Part shown: piece by piece, positions 1 to 11,219 of the stretch
Layout of the letters: each line of letters starts with the position of its first letter
How positions within the stretch are numbered: position 1 is the stretch's first letter
Assembly: GCA_018398585.1 (NCBI GenBank)
Contig: JAGTTD010000012.1
Location: 22,267,036 to 22,331,035, forward strand
DNA length: 64,000 bases
Direction of reading: 5' to 3'
Origin: Simmondsia chinensis
Taxonomy: Eukaryota > Streptophyta > Magnoliopsida > Caryophyllales > Simmondsiaceae
Notes under the pieces: generated by a model
The model's input: only the letters and a program-made list of their open reading frames with translations
What the model was told of the DNA's origin: nothing
The model's database searches: none
Translations under genes and position numbers: made by a program

Positions 1-1235
1 AGCATAGCCCCAAACTATTCAGTCTATGAGGGATTTCTCTTCAAATGCAATCAGTTGTGCATCCCTACATGTAGCTTAAGACTGAAGATTATCCAAAAAA
101 AGCATAATGAAGGATAGATGGGCCAGGAAAAGACCTAGCAATTGGTGGCAAGTGCATATTATTGGCCAAGGATGAGAAAAGAGATCAACCAGTTCGTCAA
201 CAGATGTCGAGTATGTCAAATTTTCAAGGGTGGGCAAACAACACAGGCCTTTATTTACCACTCCCAATCCCTAGCCAACCCTGGACAAACATAAGCATGG
301 ACTTCATAATCAGCTTACTGAGGAACCAACGGGTAGTTGACTCAATCTTTCTGGTAATGGACCAGTTCTCAATAATGGGACATTATATAGCCTGCAAGGA
401 GACTGCCGACACTATCTATGTGGCATAATTATACTTTCAGGAGGTTTAGCATTGTATGTGATAGGGATGTCCGATTCTTTAACCACTTCTGGAGGGGTTT
501 ATGGAAAATGATCAATACTTCACTAAACTTTAGCACTATACATTATCCATAAATGAATGGACAAATGTAATTAACTAATAGAACCTTAGGAAGCATGTTG
601 AGGTGCTTAGAAGCTGAGAACATGAAGGGCTGGGAACAAAAGCTACATCAAATAGAATTTTCCTGTAAAAGTTCAGTAAATAGAAGTATTAGGTTTCCAC
701 CATTCCTTGTTGTTTTTAGCTACTTCCCCCATACTCCGATGGACTTAATCTCAGTGCCATACCTCACTCTTCCTCATGGAAAGGGAGAAGACTTTATCCC
801 TAATCTTCATAACATTCACCAGCCTACAAGAGAATGCTTACAACAAGTAAGTGCAAAGTATAAGTCAGCAGACAAACAACATAGGGCAGCAGAATTTGAA
901 GTGGAAGATCAAGTTTGGGCCATTCTTACCCAAGAACAATTTCCAGCTTGGGAATAAAACAAATTAACAGCTCAAAAGATGGGTTCACTATGGGTGATTC
1001 CGAACGCATATCGCATACAAATTCCAAATAGAATGAGGACATCAAATGTTTTCAATGTTCAACATTTGACACTATTTTTGGTGAAAATGACAACAAGAGC
1101 AACTTGAATACAAGGGCGAATTCTTTCCAAGTGCGAGAGGATGAAGCAACTATTGACTTGCAAAGCCCGGGGCCAATTCACGAGCCAAACCCAACCATGA
1201 ACGTGAGCCCAAACGCAAAAGCCAGCAAGCCGAAA
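1..1235 (+). pseudogene. Ty3/gypsy pol remnant (integrase), left edge cut by window
   Basis: This is the decayed 3' end of a gypsy pol gene. Translating across several frames gives an integrase zinc-binding segment (bases ~105-230, ending in CRVCQ), then the start of the catalytic core with the NISMDFI motif (~280-310) and a degenerate VMDQFS stretch. A second open piece (595-957) matches the region after the catalytic glutamate, with the tail VEDQVWAIL. Stops and frame breaks occur near 95, 426 and 960. The tail to ~1235 resembles the hydrophilic end of gypsy polyproteins. No other gypsy domains are visible because the element extends off the window. It is certainly non-functional; the precise lineage is not resolved. 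Confidence 0.75.
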
Positions 1236-1700
1236 TAGTGAAAGGCCAACTTAGGTTGCGTTTGTTGTCTCAGGCCCAAGTCCCAGTTCTAAAACTGTAG
1301 AAAGCTAATGTGGTCCTTATATGTTTGGCTTGGCCTAAAAGAAGGCCAATGGGGTCCTTGTGAGTTCGGCTCAGCCCAATGGATCATTGGCGAATTAGAG
1401 GTTCAAAATTCAAGTACGGTTCTTAGAGCAGCAAAACAAATAATTTTAGGTTTAGTTTAAATTTTTTATTACTGGATTAGAATTAGAACTATATTAGGAA
1501 TATTTACAATAATTTCCTATAAATAGGCTCCTATGGTTTAGCACAGCTTAGAATTATTTCTTAATGGTGTTTTTATATTTCTTTCTCGCCACTCTTGGTG
1601 AAACTTGATTGAATTAATTTTTCTCTTATTTTATTTGCTTTAGCAATAAAATTTATGAAAGGTTGTTCAATCATTCCCTTTCCCCTTCTGATAATTTAGT
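1236..1700 (+). repeat. Probable 3' LTR of the preceding gypsy remnant
   Basis: This AT-rich stretch directly follows the pol remnant. It carries a TATA-like CTATAAATAGG (about 1519-1529) and an AATAAAA signal (about 1645), the layout expected of an LTR U3-R-U5. No second LTR copy is in the window, so its ends are not defined. Confidence 0.4.
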
Positions 1701-2010
1701 GATTCACATTTGTTTAGATCTTGGAAAATTCAAAGAAATGTAAAAAATATTTATATTGAAGGAAACTGCTTTCTTGAGTTTGTAACAAAAACAAAATCCA
1801 ATGAAAAAGAAATATGATGGAATTTTTAAGGAAATATTTAGAGGAATTTCATTTTCCTTCCAAAAATGTGATGAAAATGAGAAAACAATATTCGCTCACA
1901 TACTCGAATCTTCTACTATTTTGCAACAAATTAAACTAGCATAATAATTTTGAGATGGACTAACCTTGTATTAGGACTCTTTTTCTGATCTCAACCGCCT
2001 TTTGTTTGTG
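1701..2010. other. AT-rich spacer, no gene seen
   Basis: No coding potential, RNA gene or recognisable element was found between the first gypsy remnant and the 5' LTR of element W. Confidence 0.5.
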
Positions 2011-2015
2011 CCTAT

Positions 2016-3327
2016 TGATGTGTTGTATTTTTATAATCTTTAATATCTCGTTCCTATGATATTTTAGGCTACTATATGTATGTAAAGGTATAATATTTAT
2101 ATATTTAGGCTTGGTATATGTTGGAGCAAGAACAACTTAAAAAAGTGGTGAAGAACAAGCTAAAATGGACAAATTTTAAGCTACATTGAAAAATTTGACC
2201 ATGTATGGAAAAAGGACCCGTTGAGTCAAAAATTCGAACTTACATTTACTTAATATTCTACCCGTTGAGTCAAAAATTCGAACTTACATTTATTTAATAT
2301 TCTTCGCTGGTAGCTACGATCAATTGGCCATTAGGTTGATCGATAGACCCTTTGCTGGGCAGCTTGGGCCTTAGGCCTAACACATCTCTGTATATATGGA
2401 AGAGGGAGGCCTTACTTTTTACAATTTTTGCACTGTTTTCACATCTTCTCCCTTCTAAGCCGTCAAGGGATGAATTCTTGCGATGGCTAAAACGAGTGGT
2501 TGGAGTACTGGGGAATCAAAGCAAGAGTTAAGTGAACATCAATCAACGGAATCATGAATTCGTGTGTTTTCTTTTTCTCATTTTCTTCTGAATTTTTTAT
2601 TTGTAAAACTCATATGGAGGAATAGAGTCTTAGTTTAGGAGTGAAGGATGGATAATCGTCTAGATAATAGATTTATATTTTATTTTTGATAATGACCTTT
2701 TTTCATAATACTCCCGAACCCCTATTGGGAGTTTTATAATTTAAGATTGATTTTCATATTATGTGCTTCTAGCCACTCTTGGTTTCCAATTTTATTCATG
2801 GGTTGTCTTGTGCTTATAGTTTAGAATGTAGTATAACAACTTCTTCATAAGTGGTCAGTATTGAGGCTGTACCCAATCATAAACACAATCTTTATGTACA
2901 AAGTTAGGAGTGACAAAGTAATTTGTTAGTGCTATTGAGATAATCTATTCTACACCTAAAGGGATAAGATGGGATATGCCCTTAAATTAGTTTATTATCC
3001 TAAGTCTTAACTTAAGTATTAATCTAAGTTAAAGCTTGTAGCCTAAACCATAAAAGTTATTATTGTTATGAAATACAATAAAAGGATCCTAGTTAGATTA
3101 ACCTGACTTTATACCCTAAACTATCCATGATTGATTGACATCTTTAATTCGCTATTTGATTTCGTTAACTTAGTCAAATCTCCAACCAATTTTAGCTATT
3201 CATTAATTATTAAATAAAAACTTTATACCGATTCCTTGTGAATACGACATTTGTGTACCCGCCACAGCTACGACTTTCTTGTATGCTTGTAAGTACACGG
3301 TTTTACACACTCATTGAAACCACGTCG
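2016..3327 (+). repeat. W 5' LTR
   Basis: It starts with TGATGTGTTG, matching the start of the LTR at 31830 (TGATGTGTCG), and ends just before the primer site. It shares blocks with the 3' LTR throughout, for example the segment around the aaaaggacccgt motif near 2210 and the gtaaaactcatatgga block near 2605. Its length is 1312 bp against 1216 bp for the 3' copy. Confidence 0.75.
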
Positions 3328-3333
3328 AATTTT

Positions 3334-3355
3334 TGGCACCATTGCGGGGGAATCG
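3334..3355 (+). promoter_or_regulatory. W primer-binding site (tRNA-Asp type)
   Basis: The sequence TGGCACCATTGCGGGGGAAT resembles the complement of the plant tRNA-Asp 3' end (TGGCGCCGTTGCCGGGGAT), with a few substitutions, and lies 6 bp after the LTR end. This site is used by many plant Tat/Athila-type gypsy elements. Confidence 0.7.
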
Positions 3356-3605
3356 GTACAAAACGTTCTATTTAGTGACGGACGAGTTTTTATTTTATTT
3401 CATTTTTTTTCCCCATTATTTTCAATTATTTTCATTGTTACCACATAACTCTGGGCTTGTGATCTGAGTTTATTTATTCGCTCTATGGTGCATGCACGGT
3501 GACGCTCACTCAATCCCGAATTGATTCCTTTTGTTTTGGAAATTGAGTTAATGTTATCTACTTTGAGGTGATGCAAAAGTAAATAACAATTCAACTTGAA
3601 TCATA

Positions 3606-4756
3606 GCCAATGAAGCACCACATATGATTAGGGATCATTTTGTTCCCCACATGCATGTTGCACCAACCGGAGTTGCTCTACCCACCATGGGTGATGCAAA
3701 CTTCGAAATCAAGCCTATAATCATCAATATGCTTCCCAAATTCTATGTGAAGCCGAATGAGAGCCCGTACAAACACCTTGACACTTTTCTGAAAAATGTG
3801 AAACACGTAATTATGAAGGTGTAACAAACAACACAGTTACCCTATGTCATTTCCATTTTCGTTAAAAGACATAGACAAACTGCCATTTTAATCCCTACTG
3901 ATGGGTGAAATCACAACTTGGAATAACCTGCAACAGTAGTTCTTAGTCAAGTTTTTCCCTAAATCTCGGATAATGGCTATTAGGCACATTGTAAATAATC
4001 TAGAGCAAAATGACTGAGAGCAGGTCCATGAAATTTGAGACAGGTTCAGAGTTTCTTTGAAGTTGTCTTTGTCACGGGTCTCCCAAGTGGCTCTAGTTTA
4101 GAACTTTTACAATGGTCTCACGGCTTCGAACAAACAAATGGTGAATGTGTCATACGAGGGAATATTTAAGCAATAGGACGAGGATGAGGCATGGACACTT
4201 TCTAACACCTCAGTGAGCACTCCCTTGACCAAGCCGCCTCTGCGAAGGTGGTTAAGGGAAGTACACGTGGCATCTACGAGGTGACACGAAGTGATGACAT
4301 AACACATAAGCTTATAGAGCTTAGTTGGAAAATAAATCGGATTGTTGCATCTCATACCAATCCTACTAATGTACGTTTGGTTAATGCAGCTTAGTCATCG
4401 AATAGCGCTAATCTCTATGGCATTTGCTCTATCGACGATCATTCAGCGTTCAATTGTCCATATGCCTCACAGTTTCCTAAATATGTGCAAGATCATGTAT
4501 ATGCAGCGTAGGGCTATTCTAGGAATAAAACCTGTATATTAGCACCTACAATCTGGGATGGCGCAATCACCCAAACTTCTTGTGCAGACGGAACGATCAC
4601 CAAAACCACGAGACCCCATGATCCTAGTTATGTACGTAATGCACACGCTCCCAGTTTTCAAGGAGGGCAAATGTGTGATGCTCAACCTCACTCCACTACT
4701 ATGCATGCTCATACCCTCTCCCCCACCTTGTGGATATATTTAACAGTTTGAGGAGC
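3606..4756 (+). pseudogene. W gag remnant, 5' part
   Basis: This is a nucleocapsid/capsid gene of a gypsy element. The open piece at 3624-3824 has the gag N-terminal signature (FEIKP followed by a PYKHLDTFL segment). Later frames include a degenerate zinc-knuckle region (CSIDDHSAFNCP, around 4420-4465). At least ten stops and several frame shifts are present. The gene is interrupted at 4760 by element X and resumes at 14370; the two halves rejoin at the sequence gagcatatgctc. Confidence 0.65.
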
Positions 4757-4760
4757 ATAT

Positions 4761-5350
4761 TGTCATGGGATGACACTTTAAGTAGTCCCGGCCTAAGATA
4801 CCGCTTAACTTCACCCCTTAGGCTCCTCGTTAAGTCCCATGATGCCACCTAACTTCGCTCCGAAAGTACCTCGTTAAGTAAGGCTCACTCGGTTTGCACA
4901 CACAAGTGCTAAAATATGGAAGTGACGCAGCGGAATGATATTGTTAAGGAAAGGAAATATTATGCACAAGTATTCTTAGAGAGAGAGCACGGTAGAGAGA
5001 GAGAGTTTGCTTGGAATGAGTTAGTTGTGGTGGCATATTCCCTGCCTATATTTTTAGCCAATAATGCAAGTATAATGTGCAGCATAAAAGAAGGTTCTGG
5101 AAGCCACATTAAATAAGCTAGTCTTGGAGCCTAAGGGAGCACTACTCTCCAAGCTCAACCGTGTGCATTAAGTGCACAACCGTCCACTAACTTATTCTAG
5201 ATAATTCTAAGTACAATACTACTACTCTTAGTATTTTTACACGGTTGGAACATCCTAGCTAGTACAAGAGCTTTCTAGAATATTCCAGACATAAATGAAA
5301 GACATAGCAAAATATGTTAAAAATCATACTAAGATAGTCAACCCGCGACT
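4761..5350 (-). repeat. X left LTR (3' LTR in element orientation)
   Basis: It matches 8105-8684 nearly base for base, including an AGAG-rich stretch and a TATA-like site (around 5047-5060, mutated relative to the other copy). The inner edge CGCGACT corresponds to CATGACA at the intact end of the other LTR. Confidence 0.85.
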
Positions 5351-5363
5351 CTCTCCCCCACCC
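5351..5363 (-). promoter_or_regulatory. X polypurine tract
   Basis: On the minus strand the sequence GGGTGGGGGAGAG lies immediately before the 3' LTR, the expected plus-strand priming site of a gypsy element. Confidence 0.75.
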
Positions 5364-5412
5364 AAGCCATTGACGTCCCCATCAAGGTTAAGCGGTTTTG
5401 AATGTCACAGAG

Positions 5413-5514
5413 CCTTCCAAGTTACTACAAGATCTTCTTTTCGCCCCATGTAACCTCTTCATCTAGAAGGCTCTTCCAATGAACCAAGTACCTTAGGTAG
5501 TTAGTCCCCTTCTT
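5413..5514 (-). pseudogene. X chromodomain-like tail
   Basis: Minus-strand translation gives YLRYLVHWKSLLDEEVTW followed by a stop. The aromatic-V-x-W-K core and acidic E-E-x-T-W end are typical of the chromodomain at the C-terminus of chromovirus integrases, which guides integration by binding histone marks. It sits directly upstream of the polypurine tract, where a full-length chromovirus would have it. The RT, RNase H and integrase core that should separate it from protease are missing. Confidence 0.6.
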
Positions 5515-5712
5515 GTTTTTTGGGTCCTATTTTGCTAGGCTCTTCTTTGCTGCAGTGTTGCTGTTCAGCAGCATTGTTAAGCCCCAGGTTTTTCCATGAG
5601 TCCTCTTCCCCCGCCGTGCCCTTTTGCGGATGCTCCTTGATGCTGCCATGGTGCTTGGCCCAGCCCTTGTCAGTATCTGTCTTGAACCGATCCTGGGAAG
5701 AAGAGTGTTGTG

Positions 5713-6500
5713 TCATGATGGGCAACCATGCACACCCCTGTCCAAGTGTTGCGCCTTGCAGTGCCCCTTAAGTGCACTGGTGCCCAAGCCATGCACACTC
5801 GGTGTCAAGTCATGAGTACCCAGTCCCGAGCCACGCGCGTCCAGTCTTGTGTCATGCGCATACTGTCCCATGTTAGGCGCCCTCGATCCCGTGTCATGCG
5901 CATCAGTGTACTCCCCGTGCCTAGCCATTTGCGGCCCCTGTGCACCCCAACGAAGCTCGTGCGCACCCTTGGCTTGATCTTCGGTCCTAGTTTCCACCTC
6001 TTCCCTTGAAGGTGGTTGCTTCGGTTTTGGTTGTGTCACCCCATGGTCAGCATCCAGTGCACTTTGCACTTCCTTAGACCCTTCTTCAAGTTGTATGGCT
6101 GAGAGGCGCTTTTCCACAACCTTCTGCCGGAGTAGGGGCACCACATACGTCTCTTGGCCTTGTGCGAACTTCATTACATCATCCATTGGAAATGAAATTG
6201 GCTTGAAGGCATCAAAGAAATCCATCCTCGATACTATCTTGAAGTCATCCATAGGAACAACTGTCAAATCTAGTGTGCCCTTCCAGTCCCCTAACTGAAT
6301 TGGCACTCCCCGCGCAATTCCTTGAATGAGCTGGGATGAAGTGTTAACGGTCTTCATCCATCCTATCTCCTTGGAAAAGCTCAATTTGAGCCGTGCCGCT
6401 TACTCTTTGGACATAAAATTGTGAGAAGCACCCGTGTCCTCCAATGCCCTTGTCCCCACACCATTAATCGATGCGTTGACATACATTAGGCCCTTCTTGA
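5713..6500 (-). pseudogene. X retropepsin-like protease and low-complexity tail
   Basis: The aspartic protease that cleaves the Gag precursor. The active-site motif DTGASHNF is visible on the minus strand near 6430-6455, followed by a stop codon and then a continuous 223-residue frame (6384-5713) covering the flap and the C-terminal half, with a GDWKGTLDLTVVPMDDF stretch. The final ~100 residues are rich in H, D, G and T and come from a degenerate 21-22 bp repeat at 5780-5930. One nonsense codon directly after the active-site region makes this copy inactive. Confidence 0.75.
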
Positions 6501-8078
6501 GTGAGTCCCTGCTGCGGAGCCTGGCGCACCCTGTTGCACACCGTCCTGGACCTTGGCGCACCCCAGCGCCTCAGTCCTTTTGGCCTGCGCCTCCCTCGGA
6601 ACCTTTGTGAGTTTCAGCGTCTCTGTTCCCTGGACCTATGTATTTGTCTTAGCCTCTGCGCGTGCCTAGGCTTTGACACGGTAGGCCTGCTCACCCTGCG
6701 CACACCTTTTCACCTCAGTTTTCTGATTTTTTTGGGCCTGTGCAAGCAGCTGCATTCACTTTTGAACGAATGCATGCATCTGTGTCATGGTCCTGGGTAC
6801 TCCCATGGCCTAGGCATACCTTGCACTGACCTGCGCAGCCCTACGCACATCTTCCCTAACACGTGCACTACCGCCAACCGTAGTGTGCACCCCCTGAGAC
6901 ATGGACCCCAAGAAGCGTATTGATCCCATGCTCGCGGCCTCAGCTTCCTCTTGTTCCTGTGCTGCCACCAACGCATTCAAGGACAACCTTTGAGGGCATT
7001 CCTGAACTGGATGGTCCCCATCACACAAGAAACAGCTTCTCTGCTTGCCTTGGTCCTTCTTGCCTTCGTGTGTTTTCCATTTTTCTTTGTATGTGTGAGA
7101 ATTGTGGGGTTGTTCTCCCTCACCTTTCTCCTTGTCATCTTGGTTCTCCTTCTTCTTAGTAAATTCCTTCAACTCCTCTAAGTTTTCTGCTTTGGAGATG
7201 GCACTAGCAAGGTCTTGGACACTTCTCCTCCTCAATTCTAATTTAGCCCACAGTTGTAAGCCATCCATGAAATAGAAGAGTCTATTGGCTTCGGTCATGT
7301 TTGGGATTTGTAGGATGAGAGATTTATACTCTATGATATAATCCCGAATTGGCCCTGTTTGCTTCATCCCACGAAGCTTCATTAAAGCCATCATCTATGC
7401 GTTTTCAGGGAAGAATTGTCTTTTGAAGTCTTTTACAAAATCCTCCCAAGTATCCATGGTACAAAGTCCTCTCGCAACGTCTCCAAGGCATCTTCTCCAT
7501 CAAAGTGCGGCATCCTGACTTAGGTACATAGTAGCTGTGCTAATTTTGGAGTCATCATCACTAATGCGCAAAGCCTCAAAGTATCTCTCTATGCTTCATA
7601 GAAAATGGTCAGCTTCCTTGGCATTGCGTTTTCCACCGAACATAGGCGGATCTAGAACCCAAACGTGCGGCACCCCACTTGTGCCCACGCCACTTGCAAA
7701 CGGCTGTTTTGCACAACACACAGTCAGCCTTGACAATGTCAAGCTCCTCCCTAAGCCCAAACACTGCCTCTGTCAGCTTGGCCATCTGATCCTCCATGGA
7801 AGCCTTTATCTCCTCAACAGCATTGAGGACTCTTCTCTGCAACCCCAAGACACGTTCCCCCAAAGTGTCCATGGTAACAAGGTTTTCAGAACTTCACCCA
7901 TTGCCAACTCCAATCTCGCCAAACGCATCTCTAGTCTCGTAAGTGCATCCCTTGTCACGGAGGGATCCTTACCATTGTTGGACTTTTTTGTACGTGTCTC
8001 TGGCCTACCTCTCGTTTGCTCCTCCACTGCTTGTGATGAACCCGCATTTCCTTCCTCCATAATAGCACTTCCAGCCAT
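6500..8078 (-). pseudogene. X gag
   Basis: Gag of element X, read in pieces. The first piece starts at a plausible ATG (8078) and runs through a coiled-coil-like segment rich in L, E and R. A frame change near 7870 leads to a second coiled-coil piece (7872-7650). The capsid C-terminal half (7394-6810) contains the IRDYIIEYKSLILQIP segment, a lysine/glutamate-rich linker and a zinc knuckle CFLCDGDHPVQEC (near 7010). Frame breaks make it non-functional. Its start lies just downstream of the tRNA-Met primer site, as expected. Confidence 0.75.
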
Positions 8079-8089
8079 GAACGAAATCA

Positions 8090-8101
8090 GCTTTGATACC
8101 A
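8090..8101 (-). promoter_or_regulatory. X primer-binding site (initiator tRNA-Met)
   Basis: The minus strand reads TGGTATCAAAGC, one mismatch from the initiator tRNA-Met complement TGGTATCAGAGC, three bases after the 5' LTR end. It fixes the orientation of X as minus. Confidence 0.85.
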
Positions 8102-8104
8102 TGT

Positions 8105-8684
8105 TGTCACGGAATGACACTTTGAGCAGTCCCGGCCCGAGATACCGCTTAACTTCACCCCTTAGGTTCCTCATTACGTCCCATGATGCCACCTAACTTT
8201 GCTTCGAAAGTACCTCGTTAAGTAAGGCTCACTCAGTTTGCACACACAAGTGCTAAAATATGGAAGTGACGTAGCGGAATGATATTTAGAAAGAAAGGAA
8301 ATATTATGCATAAGTATTCTTAGAGAGAGAGGACGGTAGAGAGAGAGAGAGTTTGCTTGGAATGAGTTAGTTGTGGTGGCATATTCCCCACCTATATTTA
8401 TAGCCAATAATGCAAGTACAATGTGTAGCACAAAGGAAGGTTCTAGAAGCCATATTAAATAAGCTAGTCTTACAGCCTACGGGAGCACTACCCTCCAAGC
8501 TTAACCGAGTGCATTAAGTGCACAACCACCCACTAACTTATTTCAGATAATTCTAAGTACAATACTACTACTCTTAGTATTTTTACACGGTTGGAACATC
8601 CTAGCTAGTACAAGAGCTTTCTAGAATATTCGGGACAAAAATGAAAGACATAGCAAAATATATTAAAAATCATACTAAGATAGT
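8105..8684 (-). repeat. X right LTR (5' LTR), split by Y
   Basis: It aligns with 4761-5340. The last 12 bases of this LTR lie beyond Y at 14358-14369 (CAACTCATGACA). A TATA-like CTATAAATATAGG is present on the minus strand near 8391-8403. Confidence 0.85.
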
Positions 8685-9088
8685 TGTTATGAATCGTTAG
8701 AATTTAATTGTAATTTCTGTTATTAGTGGCTGGGTATTGTCCCAAGTGTTGAGTTGTATACTTTTAAATGGTAGTTAGGTCGGTTTTAGGCGCCAAAAGA
8801 GGTTGCTAGTCAACGCAGGTCAAATGTGGTGGCAGGCTGCTGTTTTTGGGGGCAAAAGTAGTTTTTTGGGGTTTAGTCTGTTAGTCTTGATGCATTGTAT
8901 CCAAAGGTCTATAAATAGGACCTTAAGCTTGTAATTCAAGTATTGAATGACATATAAACTGATTTTCTTTTGGAATTATCTCTCTTTTCTCATCTCTTTC
9001 TCTATTTCTCATCCCCTTTCACTTCTCTTCTCACCTTAACTCTTTCTTCTACTAGGTTAGAATTTCAATCCTTAATTGGAAGCTATCA
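8685..9088 (+). repeat. Y 5' LTR
   Basis: It begins TGTTATGAATC and ends CTATCA, next to the primer site. A TATA box (CTATAAATAGG, near 8910-8920) is followed by pyrimidine-rich sequence, the usual promoter layout of plant LTRs. Confidence 0.95.
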
Positions 9089-9090
9089 AT

Positions 9091-9102
9091 TGGTATCAGA
9101 GC
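9091..9102 (+). promoter_or_regulatory. Y primer-binding site (initiator tRNA-Met)
   Basis: TGGTATCAGAGC is an exact match to the initiator tRNA-Met complement, two bases after the 5' LTR. Confidence 0.95.
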
Positions 9103-9153
9103 CGGTTTAAGCAATCAATTGATTGATTGAGACTGGAAAAATCAAAGAAAAAT

Positions 9154-10680
9154 ATGATCGAAGCCGTGAGAAAAAGATCTGGAGCTGGAGGTGTCAATGC
9201 GCCGGGTTCTGGATTGGATTTTGTTGCTGCAGCTACGAGTTCTGGTGCTAATGTATCAAGTGATCATCACCGGGATTTGAATAACAAGTTAGAACAGCTG
9301 AATGCTAAGTTTGATCTAAGTTTGAGCAACAACAAATCGAGCTCAAAGCTAGGCTTGATCAGCAGCAACTCGAGAATATGCAGAGAAGTGATAGCATTCA
9401 GCAAATGTTGAAATTGATTTTGGACAAAGACTCGAATAAGGAAGAGCGGCTGCAACAAATTGAAGATAAAATTGAAAATTTGCAAGATTAGGTTAATAAA
9501 CAAAAAGAATCAAGTGTTGATGCGATCTTGAAGCCTGCAAGTCAGATCTTTCAGCAGAAGGAGACCGATCAGCAGCAAGAGAATGTTGACAGGCCTGAGA
9601 TTCTGGTGAGGAACCGTGGCAAATCTCCGATAGTGTAGGCGACTGTGGGACCTTCAATTAACATCAGATCAGCTGAAAATCAATCCTTGCAACCTAAATT
9701 TGATGTAGATAATCAGGATCGAGCCTCTGAACAGGTACATTGCAGACCTGAGGTATTGCTTACAGACCGCAGTAGCAGGCCACAGAATTCAGCTGGGTAG
9801 CGCATGACTGATTTTAATGAGCTCGAACATCTGGACAGACCTCCTGATCGACATTACCAGAATAGAACAGTGAGTAATGACATTATATCTAGTGGTAGGA
9901 GTGGTAATCACAGGCAGCCAAGAGTCGAAATTGATCCTTTTGATGGAAAACTACCGAAATCATGGCTGAGAAGGTGTGACCGGTATTTCATGTATTATAG
10001 CATACCTGATTATGAAAAGCTCCAATTAGCTGCAGTGCATCTACATGGTGAACATGAGGTTTGGTACTATAGTCTGTTGAAGAGCAAACCGAACCTTTCT
10101 TGGGACCAATTCGTAGAAGAAATGTGTGAACGCTATGGAGAAGGGGAATCAACGGATGTTGTGGATGACTTTAACAAATTATCCCAAACTACAACTGTGA
10201 AATAGTATATGCTTAGGTTTGAGAACTTAAGAGCCAATTTGTTATCCGTATTGACTATAGCTCCCGAGGATGCCGAGTCATATTATGTTTCTTGCTTTAT
10301 AAGTGGATTAAAGCCTAGGATCAAAAACATGGTGAACGCCATTGGTCCTAAGACCTTGTCAAGTGCCTATAACAAGGCAAAATTGATTGAAGCTACTCAT
10401 GTCCAATCGAGTGACAAATTCAAGCAGCTGAGCGGCAAATTTAGATCACAACCGATAGCAAGTTCTGGTACAGGTTTTAAGCGTGCTGTTGACAGAAGCT
10501 CGGTAAGACTTTGCTTTCGTTGTAACCAGCCATATCAGCCTGGACATAGGTGCAAAACACAAGCATTAATGTGTGCTAAAGGGATCCGTGCTGAAGCTGA
10601 ATCAGACAATGAGCAATCGGCAGCAGAAATTGACAGTATTGGAGACTCTTCACAAGAGGATTTGAGTGAAGATGAAGTGG
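9154..10680 (+). pseudogene. Y gag
   Basis: Gag polyprotein segment. The likely start is the ATG at 9154 (MIEAVRKRSG). A basic N-terminus is followed by a glutamine-rich, coiled-coil-like stretch (~9340-9490) reached through a frame change near 9345. Stops follow at ~9489, ~9637 and ~9798. The capsid core is open from 9804 (PFDGKLPKSWLRRCDRYF) and continues past a single TAG at ~10203. The zinc knuckle CFRCNQPYQPGHRC is at 10512-10553, the form seen in many plant chromovirus-type gypsy elements. The downstream acidic linker leads into protease without a break. Confidence 0.85.
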
Positions 10681-10689
10681 AAATATCAA

Positions 10690-11200
10690 TGAAGGCTTTA
10701 ACCGGGAGTGGAGCTCATAACACTATCAAAATCAGAGGCAAGGCTGGAAAACATTCCATCATTATCCTCATTGATAATGGAAGTACACATAGCTTCATCG
10801 ATCCCAAGTTGAGTAAGAAGGTTAGGCATGAAGCAATAAAGACTCATCCTTTACAAGTGATGGTGGCTGATGGCAATTCGTTAACAATTCATAACAAGTG
10901 CATAGCATTCCCATGGTCTATGCAAGAACATCACTTCACCTTTGATTTCAGAGTTCTTCCTTTGGGTGGTTGTGATATGGTGCTTGGGGTGGATTGGATA
11001 AGGACCTTCAACCCGGTTATATTTGATTTTGATAAGATGACCGTGGCATTTGAGGTTCATGCCACCAAAGTGTCCTTAAAAGATATGTCAGAGGAGGCTC
11101 ATCTCAAGTTAACTGATGGCAAAAGTGTGCACGATGGAATCAAGAAGAAGGCAATACAATGGATTGGTCAATTGTTCATGTTATCTTCGGTTGAGCTGTA
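10690..11200 (+). pseudogene. Y retropepsin-like protease
   Basis: Aspartic protease domain in the same frame as gag. The catalytic signature reads LIDNGSTHSFID (around 10767-10802), so the usual D-S/T-G triad is D-N-G here; the relative Y2 has DSG. The second half shows the hydrophobic LGGCDMVLGVDW motif (~10965-11000). A TAG near 11199 separates it from RT. The DNG variant probably lowers or abolishes activity; this is inference. Confidence 0.85.
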
Positions 11201-11219
11201 GCAGGGTATTCAACAGGAG

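Noticed and set aside
5520..7181. Plus-strand open frames of 60-140 residues
   Set aside because: They overlap X gag and protease on the opposite strand and have no motifs.
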